Below the pieces are notes generated by a model. It ran no database searches, was not told where the DNA came from, and saw only the letters and a list, made by a program, of their open reading frames with translations. This document shows, in pieces, positions 13,001-25,000 of a stretch of DNA of 64,000 nt (its first letter is position 1; every line of letters starts with the position of its first letter). Source of the stretch: Marisa cornuarietis (taxonomy: Eukaryota > Mollusca > Gastropoda > Architaenioglossa > Ampullariidae); assembly GCA_004794655.1 (NCBI GenBank), contig SMMW01000171.1, positions 56,001-120,000 of the forward strand, read 5' to 3'. The position numbers and the translations under genes were made by a program.

Positions 13001-16000
13001 ACTGTCTCTAGATGGTGTACAATGTCTGTACTGTCTATAGATGGTGTACAATGTATGTACTTACTAACACTGTCTATAGATTGTGTACAATGTATGTACT
13101 TACTGGTTCTGTCTATAGATTGTGTACAATGTTTGTACTGTCTATAGATTGTGTACAATGTTTGTACTGTCTATAGATTGTGTACAATGTCTGTACTTAC
13201 TGGTACTGTCTATAGATGGTGTACAATGTCTGTACTTACTGGTACTGTCTATAGATGGTGTACAATGTATGTACTTAGTGGTTCTGTCTCTAGATGGTGT
13301 TCAATGTCTGTACTTTTTGGTTCTGTCTATAGATGGTGTACAATGTATGTACTGTCTATAGATGGTGTACAATGTCTGTACTTACTGGTTCTGTCTATAG
13401 ATGGTGTACAATGTCTGTACTGTCTCTAGATGGTGTACAATGTCTGTACTGTCTATAGATGGTGTACAATGTATGTACTTACTAACACTGTCTATAGATT
13501 GTGTACAATGTATGTACTTACTGGTTCTGTCTATAGATTATGTACAATGTTTGTACTGTCTATAGATTGTGTACAATGTTTGTACTTACTGGTACTGTCT
13601 ATAGATGGTGTACAATGTCTGTACTTACTGGTACTGTCTATAGATGGTGTACAATGTATGTACTTACTGACACTGTCTATAGATTGTGTACAATGTATGT
13701 ACTTACTTGTTCTGTCTATAGATTGTGTACAATGTTTGTACTGTCTATAGATTGTGTACAATGTCTGTACTGTCTATAGATTGTGTACAATGTCTGTACT
13801 GTCTATAGATTGTGTACAATGTCTGTACTTACTGGTACTGTCTATAGATGGTGTACAATGCATGTACTTACTGGTTCTGTCTATAGATGGTGTACAATGT
13901 CTGTACTTACTGGTTCTATCTGTACATTGTGTACAATGTCTGTACTTACTGGTACTGTCTATAGATTGTGTACAATGTCTGTACTTAGTGGCACCGTCTA
14001 CCATTATGTAACATTGTTTGATGTTTATTCCTCAGCTACCTTTCTGACTACAAGCACATATGTGAGCTCAGGTGAGTCACGGGACACTACAACAGTATTG
14101 GAACAGGGTTTCGTGATACAATTCCGTGATTAGATTGTCTTAATGATTAGCAGGAATACTATTTTCACAATTTGTTGTCTATTTTTGTCAGGAGAAGGCA
14201 TGAATCAAGTCCAATTACTCCTCTCTTAATTGGTGAACAAGAAGAAAAGAAAACCCTTTAAAAGTTTTTTAAGGAAGTTATTATCGTTCATCTCTACAAA
14301 ACATTTGTAGACACATAGTGGATACGATGGGTAGCTATAGCGCTATGTTTCTTTCCTTCTATCTTAATCACTTAAAGCAATTTAACAGTCTAGTTGTTTG
14401 CTTTTGCACACATTCTTCAGCGACTATTTAATCTGGTGAGCAGACCAAGTGGAATAGTCCAGCAATGATTGCACCAGTGACTTATACAAATGTAAAAATT
14501 ACCTTTTGTAAAATCCACAAGACCATGCTAATGAACCCCAAATTGTATTAATACCCTGTTTAATATGACTGTCAGATCTTAAAGAAACTGGCAAAAGTAG
14601 AGCCAATATCTTCTAACACTGTAATGGCGGATTTGTTAACTAACCCTGATTATGTGGTGTGCGTTGTAGTGCCAGATCGCCCACCACCCGATTGTACGCA
14701 GTGAGTTTTAGTGACAGATTTTCTAACAAATGCTGGTTGTAAGAGTGAGTTTCGTTCTGCCTGGTGTCCATCTATTGCTGTGCCCTGTGTTTGCAGGGTG
14801 TTCTGTCTACACTGATACAATCAATGCTGCAGTCGGGCAGGTTGGGTACCTGACATCTCCAAGCTACCCGCAAAACTATGACAGGTAAGTTATTCAATAA
14901 GTTCACGCCACTGAAGTATATTGTAAACTACTTTAGGCATGGTAATGGCTTATAGTCCCAGTCCTGTCACGTGAACACAACACAAAACAATAAAGACATT
15001 TAGACTTCATTTGTGTCCATGATAGTGTTCTTACTGTTAAATGTAACTTAGGAATTATTAGACGACATCGCAATACTCTTAGTGGTAAATATACTGTAAT
15101 AATAATAATAATAATGACGACTTGTATAGCGCATTTCTCCACACACAGTAGAGCTCAATGAACTTTAACATGATGCACTGAAGCTGACAGTATTTGTCAA
15201 TTATGTTCAAAGTCTGCACAATCTGTTACATATTTAGAAAGTGTATGAAGGTATATTACAGGGATCCGGGTTATGACAGAGTACCAGGTGATGTGACTGC
15301 CGCTCTCCACCTCCAAGTGCGTGATCAGACGGTTAGAGTTCATCTGTCTGCTAGATGATTCTATAACATGGCTAGTCTTCACTCCCCTGTGAATAACGAC
15401 TCTGCTATGCAAGGATTCTAGGGCATGCACTGCATCCCGCAAAATATACCTTGTTTATAGGGCTAGTGTACTAGTGCTGGTCGTCTGTTTCTGTATAGTG
15501 CTGCTAGTCACAAATATCTTGTGTATAGAGCTATCGGTCACATATACCTTGTATATAGAGCAATTGGTCACACATATCTTGTGTATAGAGCTAGTGGTCA
15601 CATATACCTTGTATATAGAGCTATTGGTCACACATATCTTGTGTATAGTGCTATTGGTCACACATATCTTGTGTATAGAGCTAGTGGTCACATATACCTT
15701 GTATATAGAGCTATTGGTCACACATATCTTGTGTATAGAGCTATTGGTCACATGTATCTTGTGTATACAGCTAGGGGTCACACATATCTTGTGTATAGAG
15801 CTAGTGGTCACATATACCTTGTATATAGAGCTATTGGTCACACATATCTTGTGTATAGTGCTATTGGTCACACATATCTTGTGTATAGAGCTAGTGGTCA
15901 CATATATCTTGTTATAGAGCTATCGGTCACATATACCTTGTGTATAGAGCTATTGGTCACACATACCTTGTATATAGAGCTATTGGTCACACATATCTTG

Positions 16001-19000
16001 TGTATAGAGCTAGTGGTCACGTATATCTTGTGTATAGAGCTATCGGTCACATATACCTTGTGTATAGAGCTAGTGGTCACACAAACCTTGTATATAGAGC
16101 TAGTGGTCAGGTGTATCTTGTGAATAGAGGTAGTGGTCACATATATCTTGTGTATAGAGCTATCGGTCACATACATCTTGTGTATAGAGCTAGTGGTCAC
16201 ATGTATCTTACGTATAAAGCTAGTGGTCACATATATCTTGTGTATAGAGCTAGTGGTCACGTGTATCTTGTGTATAGAGCTAGTTGTCACATATATCTTG
16301 TATATAGAGTTATCGGTCACATATACCTTGTGTATAGAGCTAGTGGTCACACATACCTTGTATATAGAGCTATTGGTCACACAAACCTTGTATATAGAGC
16401 TAGTGGTCAGGTGTATCTTGTGAATAGAGGTAGTGGTCACATATATCTTGTGTATAGAGCTATCGGTCACATACATCTTGTGTATAGAGCTAGTGGTCAC
16501 ATGTATCTTGTGTATAAAGCTAGTGGTCACATATATCTTGTGTATAGAGCTAGTGGTCACGTGTATCTTGTGTATAGAGCTAGTTGTCACATCTATCTTG
16601 TATATAGAGTTATCGGTCACATATACCTTGTATATAGAGCTATTGGTCACACATACCTTGTATATAGAGCTATTGGTCACACATATCTTGTGTATAGAGC
16701 TAGTGGTCACGTATATCTTGTGTATAGAGCTATCGGTCACATATACCTTGTGTATAGAGCTAGTGGTCACACAAACCTTGTATATAGAGCTAGTGGTCAG
16801 GTGTATCTTGTGAATAGAGGTAGTGGTCACATATATCTTGTGTATAGAGCTATCGGTCACATACATCTTGTGTATAGAGCTAGTGGTCACATGTATCTTG
16901 TGTATAAAGCTAGTGGTCACATATATCTTGTGTATAGAGCTAGTGGTCACGTGTATCTTGTGTATAGAGCTAGTTGTCACATATATCTTGTATATAGAGG
17001 TATCGGTCACATGCATCTTGTGTATAGAGCTAGTGGTCACATGTATCTTGTGTATAGAGCTGGTGGTCACATCTATCTTGTGTATAGAGCTATTGGTCAC
17101 ATGTATCTTGTGTATAGAGCTAGTGGTCACATGTATCTTGTGTATACAGCTAGTGGTCACATATATCTTGTGTTTAGAGCTAGTGGTCACATATATCTTG
17201 TGTATAGAGCTAGTGGTCACATATATCTTGTGTATAGAGCTATTGGTCACACATATCTTGTGTATAGTGCTATTGGTCACACATATCTTGTGTATAGAGC
17301 TATTGGTCACACATATCTTGTGTATAGTGCTATTGGTCACACATATCTTGTGTATAGAGCTAGTGGTCACATGTATTTTGTGTACAGAGCTAGTGGTCAC
17401 ATATATCTTGTGTATAGTGCTATTGGTCACACATATCTTGTGTATAGAGCTAGTGGTCACATATACCTTGTATATAGAGCTATTGGTCACACATATCTTG
17501 TGTATAGTGCTATTGGTCACACATATCTTGTGTATAGAGCTAGTGGTCACATATACCTTGTATATAGAGCTATTGGTCACACATATCTTGTGTATAGTGC
17601 TATTGGTCACACATATCTTGTGTATAGAGCTAGTGGTCACATGTATCTTGTGTACAGAGCTAGTGGTCACATATATCTTGTGTATAGTGCTATTGGTCAC
17701 ACATATCTTGTGTATAGAGCTAGTGGTCACATGTATCTTGTGTATACAGCTAGTGGTCACATATATTTTGTGTTTAGAGCTATCGGTCACATATATTTTG
17801 CGGGATGTACTGCAAGCTCTGGAATACTCTCATACCAGACTTTTCATACACAGGTGTGTGAAGATCAGCCATGTTTTAATATCAGCTAGCGGACAGGTGT
17901 GTCTCAATGGCCTCCACAACTCTCTCTCCACAGTCGTAGCGGCCCAGCGGCTGCCAACAGTCTATGACTACCCAACATACTGTTGGTTGCCTCCAGTAGT
18001 TTAGTCGGGAAATTATTGAACAGAATCTGGTGATTGTAAAACTATCCTCATACAACTGTGAACACATCCATGTCATTAGTGGCCTGATATGAAGCTAGTA
18101 TTGAGGTTTTCAACGTGTAAGTGATCATGGTCAAACTGAAAAGAAAATATTGTGTGGTAGATATTGCATTATAAAAACATTATGACATCCCTGTACTCGT
18201 TTTACAGCAACGCTAACTGTCGGTGGCTGGTGGACGCTGGTAGTTCAGATTATGTCGTCAGGTTGACCATCTTGGACGCCATCATGGAGCAATGTGATCC
18301 CTGCTGTGACTACCTCCGAGTCTTTGATGGTCGGTTTTTTCTTTGTTCTGTTACTATCGGAGACTATTACTAACATAATGTGCCCTGTAGTGTTGTTTCT
18401 ATTTTTTTCATTATCTTGATGTCGCTGACTTAATGCCCTTAGGAGTTTCAAATAACGATTGCTTCTAAGTGACAATGTTCCTGTGGTCCAGGTGAGTCCG
18501 ACTCATCCTCCAGTCTCATCACGCTCTGCAGCATGGGTGGGCAGACAGTCTTCTACAGCAGTGGCCGCTACATGTACATCAACTTCTACAGCGACTCCGC
18601 AGTGACAAACACTGGCTTCCGTCTGAGCTACGAGGCTGTGTATGAGCATTCTGTGCCTACTTTAGGTCAATCTGCGCCCACAGGTCAGTACTGTGGAGTT
18701 TATACCTACTTTAGGTCAGCATCTCGGGGTAAATGTATTTTACATCTTCAGGTCAGTACCTTTGGATTAGTAGGCTATGCCCAAACTTCAGGTCAGTACC
18801 TTTGGATTAGTAGGCTATGCCCAAACTTGAGGTCAGTACTTTTGAATTAGTAGGCTATGCCCAAACTTCTGGTCATTACCTTTGAATTAGTAGGCTATGC
18901 CCAAACTTCAGGTCAGTACCTTTGGATTAGTAGGCTATGCCCAAACTTCTGGTCAGTACCTTTGAATTAGTAGGCTATGCCCAAACTTGAGGTCAGTACC

Positions 19001-22000
19001 TTTGAATTAGTAGGCTATGCCCAAACTTCAGGTCAGTACCTTTGAATTAGTAGGCTATGCCCAAACTTCTGGTCAGCCCCATGAGGCTATGGTACGTATT
19101 AACAGGCTGTGCATATTGGGTTATCTGTCTTAGGGTGATCACTTCAGTACATTTTATCTTTATCAGTAATTTGTTGTGAGGTAGACTGCATTTTACCTTT
19201 TACTTTAAAGTCAGTATTGCAGTCTGAGGGTGATATCAGTCTCAGCATCTCTCTCTCTCTCTCTACACTCAGAGTCTAGGCCTGAGAAACAGGAGGCGTG
19301 AATGGTGCTTTAAGGGGCAGGGCCATGTGACAGGGTCTCTACAAAGTTCACAGTCTATCTAAATACAGCATTTGACTAGAGTTTACAGTCAATTTAAATA
19401 GTTTACAGAAACATTGACTTGCATTCACAGTCTATTCTAAATGGGTTACAGAAACATTTGACTAGTGTTCACAGTCTATTCTAAATGGGTTACAGAAACG
19501 TTTGACTAGTGTTCACAGTCTATGTCACGGTCATGTACACTATGGTTTACACACGTGTTCTTTCAGTCAACAAAAGACAAGGGTCTGTTCATGGACAAAC
19601 CGTTTATTTATACAACCCCAAAATGACTACTGATTTTGCTTTTCCTTTCTTTTTTCTTTTGGTGCGAAACCCAGAGAGACGAGTGTGAATGTAACAAAAA
19701 TATGACAAGAAATCGCAAGGTGATCTTTTGATCATGTACAAATTGTTGCTGTAATCATAGCTAATGAAATCACTCCATAACCTTAATCACGACACATTTA
19801 CAATAACCGTCATCGTGACACGCTTTCCACATTCAGCCACTCCCCTGTCACTCCAAGGTCAATGCACCATATTCTTTATTCTTTTCTTTTCTTCAGATAT
19901 TTTGGATGTGTATAGGTGTGCTTGTTGTGAGCACCTTTACTGTTTGCTGATGTATTGCTTGACTCCCGAGGCCGTAGTTAGGAAACGACAGTAAGTCATT
20001 TCCTCTGAGCGAAATGCGGAATTAAAGGGCAAGTGTTCTTTTTTGGTAGTTACAATGCGATGCGCAGACCCCGCGGACACTACTTTATGTTTGTTTACCT
20101 GAGAGGATCTTCGCCACCGTTTTATAAAAATGGCTTCACAGGTAAAACAACGTCTGCGGAGTCTGGACACCCCTTTATAACTGTCACACCCAGACGCTGG
20201 TCCTCGAGTTTCCCATCTTGAGTAGGAGAAGATAAAATGTTTCTCGCTACCTTCAAAGGTAGAGTGATAGATGTCACCCAGCAAACGTGGGTGGCCAACA
20301 TGAGGAATAGTGAACGGTATCAGTTATACACATCGCACACATCCACTCTCGTGCCAGACCTGTACTTTGACTATGTCAACATTAACATTTTCAGGGATGT
20401 TTTAGTACGCTGTCGGCTAGGTGTGAGCGAGATAAATACCCATAAAAATCGTTTTATACAACAAAGGACAGAAAACACAAACAAATGCCCTTTCTGTACA
20501 AATTATATAGAGGATGAAACCCATGTCCTCTTTCAATGTCTCAGATATGTAGACCTTCGACCCAAATATCTCCAGCATGTCTCACAACACAATCATAAAC
20601 AATATCTTGTGCAGATACTATCATCCGAGAACGCAGGAAGAATACGACAATTGGCATGGTATATTCATAAATGTTTAAGGAGAAGAAGGGAGATAAGCGA
20701 AGTTGATATATATTAATATATATATGTGAAGTCTGATTGATACCCTCTGTATATGGAAGCTGCCCTGCTTGAAAAATACCCTTTTTGATTCACAATATTG
20801 ACATGTGAAAGTTGCCATAATGTATGTGTACATACGATGTGTCTATGTAGGGTAGGGATGAGAGGGTATAAATGAAGAGGTGTTAGGATGAGTGGGTGTG
20901 TGAGAGGACTACTGTACAGTGCATGTCTTTAAAGTGTACGACGGGATGGGTATGAATGGATAGGTGACTGTATGTATGAGAGGATGAACCCTATATGCTC
21001 ACCTTGAGTGACAATGGCTGAAATGACCCTAAGTCAATAAAATGTTCGAGTTCGAGTTCCCCATCTTGCACCAGTGCAGCGACTTGTCCTAGCCTCATAA
21101 CTGACACACTGATCAAGAGAGATGACCGTGTTTCAAGTAGTCAGGAATGAACATGATTCAAGTAGTCAGCACTGAATATGTTTCAAGTAGTCAGCACTGA
21201 ATATGTTTCAAGTAGCCAGCACTGAACATGACTCAAATATTCAGCACTGAAGATGTTTCAAGTAGTCAGCACTGAACATGACTCAAGTAGTCAGCACTAA
21301 AGATGTTTCAAGTAGTCAGCAGTGAACATGATTCAAGTAGTCAGGACTGAACATGTTTCAAGTAGTCAGCACTGAACATGATTCAAGTAGTCAGCACTAA
21401 AGATGTTTCAAGTAGTCAGCACTGAACATGACTCAAGTAGTCAGGACTGAATATGTTTCAAGTAGTCAGGACTGTAGATGATGATGTCCATTTGTAATGC
21501 GCAGGCATCTATTCGGAAGAATGCTCATTGCGCAGAACATGATTCAAGTAGTCAGCACTGAACATGTTTCAAGTAGTAAGCACTGAACATGATTCAAGTA
21601 GTCAGCACTGAACATGATTCAAGTAGTCAGCAGTAAACATGACTCAAGTAGTCAGCACTGAACATGTTTCAAGTAGTCAGCACTGAACATGTTTCAAGTA
21701 GTCAGCAGTGAACATGATTAAAGTAGTCAGCAGTGAACATGTTTCAAGTAGTCAGCAGTGAACATGACTCAAGTAGTCAGCACTGAATGCAATCCCACTT
21801 CTTGCACACTTTCAGTGGCCTCAGCAAGAATTAAATTTCACGAACGTTTTACGGCGCCTTTACTGTGAGTAAACTGTCTGCAATGACACTTGTAATGTCA
21901 GTCAACTGTCTTACCTTGTGTCACTGACACAGATCACATCACCTGGTACCCTGTCATACCCTGTGAAGCTCACCTAGTAGTTACGTCACCTGGTACCCTG

Positions 22001-25000
22001 TCATACCTGGGCAAGCTAACATGGTGCGTACATCACCTGGTACCCTGTCATACCCTGTGAAGCTCACATAGTAGTTACGTCACCTGGTACCCTGTCATAC
22101 CCCGTGAAGCTCACATAATAGTTACGTCACCTGGTACCCTGTCATACCCCGTGAAGCTCACATAGTGGTTACGTCACCTGGTACCCTGTCATACCCCGTG
22201 AAGCTCACATAGTGGTTACGTCACCTGGTACCCTGTCATACCCCGTGAAGCTCACATAGTAGTTACGTCAGCTGGTACCCTGTCATACCCCGTGAAGCTC
22301 ACATAGTAGTTACGTCAGCTGGTACCCTGTCATACCCCGTGAAGCTCACATAGTAGTTACGTCACCTGGTACCCTGTCATACCCCGTGAAGCTCACATAG
22401 TAGTTACGTCACCTGGTACCCTGTCATACCCCGTGAAGCTCACATAGTAGTTACGTCAGCTGGTACCCTGTCATACCCCGTGAAGCTCACATAGTAGTTA
22501 CGTCAGCTGGTACCCTGTCATACCCCGTGAAGCTCACATAGTAGTTACGTCACCTGGTACCCTGTCATACCCCGTGAAGCTCACATAGTAGTTACGTCAC
22601 CTGGTACCCTGTCATACCCCGTGAAGCTCACATAGTAGTTACGTCACCTGGTACCCTGTCATACCCCGTGAAGCTCACATAGTAGTTACGTCACCTGGTA
22701 CCCTGTCATACCCCGTGAAGCTCACATAGTAGTTACGTCACCTGGTACCCTGTCATACCCCGTGAAGCTCACATAGTAGTTACGTCACCTGGTACCCTGT
22801 CATACCCCGTGAAGCTCACATAGTAGTTACGTCACCTGGTACCCTGTCATACCCCGTGAAGCTCACATAGTGGTTACGTCACCTGGTACCCTGTCATACC
22901 CCGTGAAGCTCACATAGTAGTTACAATGCGAGGACAGATGACCTTATTTCCGTTTCCGCTCCACAGGTCACGTGGCGGCGGCAGTAGTGGGTGGTGTTCT
23001 GGGAACAGCTTTCCTCACCGTCCTTATAATTCTCATCTATGTTGTGCGCTGTCGACGACAACGTCTGCGACCGACAAACACGTACCTGTACAACGAGACC
23101 ACCAGCAGCAGCAACAACAACCTGTTGTACACCACCACAGCCCCTCCCACCTACAACAGCGTGTACGTGGTGGGCGCACCCCCGCCCTACCCGGGGATTG
23201 CTACCCCTTACCCGTTTGCAGGCTTCACCAACAGGACCTTTGCACCCACAGAAACAGCTGAAGAAGGTGCTGTCACCAATCCCTCATCTGTTGCACGGGT
23301 AGGTTTCGGGGTGATTCCACACACACTCACACACACACTCACACACACACACACACTCACACTCACTCACACACACACTCACACTCACACTCACACACAC
23401 TAACTCACACACTCACACTCACACACACACTCTCACACACTCACACACACTCACACACACACTCACTCACACACTCACACACACTCACACACACACTCAC
23501 TCACACACTCACACACACACTCACTCACACTCACACACACACTCTCACACACACTCACACACACACTCACACACACACTCACACACACAGTCACACTCAC
23601 ACACACACTCACACACTCACTCACACACACACACACCGTAGCACTATCTCAATATCTGCCTCATAATACTCTAGCTTCTGTATACGGACATTGTATTCAT
23701 GGTAAAACGGGTATAATGTACACGACATGTTACTCGACAGGTGCATGGCGCGCCTTTGATGTGTGACATACCTCAACCATATAGTTTAGTAACGACATGT
23801 CACTATGTCAGTCAGCTAGTCTACATCAGAGACTCAAACGATGCTAGCATGACACCTCAACTGTTTTCTGTACCTGTCATTTTGTTTTTCTTGTGTACCT
23901 GTCATTTTGTGTTTCCTTCTGTACCTGTTATTTTGTGTTTTATGTACCTGTCATTTTGTGTTTCCTTCTGTACCTGTCATTTTGTGTTTTCTGTACCTGT
24001 CATTTTGTGTTTCATTGTGTACCTGTCATTTTGTGTTTCATTGTGTACCTGTCATTTTGTGTTTTCTATACCTGTCATTTTGTGTTTTCTATACCTGTCA
24101 TTTTGTGTTTTCTGTACCTGTCATTTTGTGTTTCATTGTGTACCTGTCATTTTGTGTTTCATTGTGTACCTGTCATTTTGTGTTTCATTGTGTACCTGTC
24201 ATTTTGTGTTTTCTATACCTGTCATTTTGTGTTTCATTGTGTACCTGTCATTTTGTGTTTCCTTATGTACCTGTCATTTTGTGTTTCATTGTGTACCTGT
24301 CATTTTGTGTTTCATTGTGTACCTGTCATTTTGTGTTTTCTATACCTGTCATTTTGTGTTTCATTGTGTACCTGTCATTTTGTGTTTCATTGTGTACCTG
24401 TCATTTTGTGTGTTTCATTGTGTACCTGTCATTTTGTGTTTCATTGTGTACCTGTCATTTTGTGTTTTTTTATGTACCTGTCATTTTGTGTTTTACTGTG
24501 TACCTGTCATTTTATGTTTTCTGTACCTGTCATTTTGTGTTTCCTTATGTACCTGTCATTTTGTGTTTCCTTCTGTACCTGTCATTTTGTGTTTTCTGTA
24601 CCTGTCATTTTGTGTTTCCTTATGTACCTGTCATTTTGTGTTTCCTTATGTACCTGTCATTTTGTGTTTCCTTCTGTACCTGTCATTTTGTGTTTTCTGT
24701 ACCTGTCATTTTGTGTTTCCTTATGTACCTGTCATTTTGTGTTTTCTGTACCTGTGTTACCTTATGTACCTGTCATTTTGTGTTTCCTTCTGTACCTGTC
24801 ATTTTGTGTTTCCTTATGTACCTGTCATTTTGTGTTTCCTTATGTACCTGTCATTTTGTATTTCCTTCTGTACCTGTCATTTTGTGTTTTCTGTACCTGT
24901 CATTTTGTTTTTCTTGTGTACCTGTCATTTTGTTTTCTTATGTACCTGTCATTTTGTGTTTCACTTTGCACCTTTCATTTTTGCGGCTTCTGTGTACTTG

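Noticed and set aside
9430..13995. Many frames of 60-230 codons on both strands
   Set aside because: They follow the 29/39-bp minisatellite and change frame with it; no coding signal beyond the repeat.
15450..17785. Regular repeats as a possible CRISPR array
   Set aside because: No unique spacers between repeats, and the genome is eukaryotic; this is a head-to-tail minisatellite. The same holds for the other arrays.
15940..17889. 649-codon + frame and 630-codon - frame across the 30-bp array
   Set aside because: A 30-bp unit without stops keeps frames open on both strands automatically; the flanks are pseudogene fragments and there are no splice sites.
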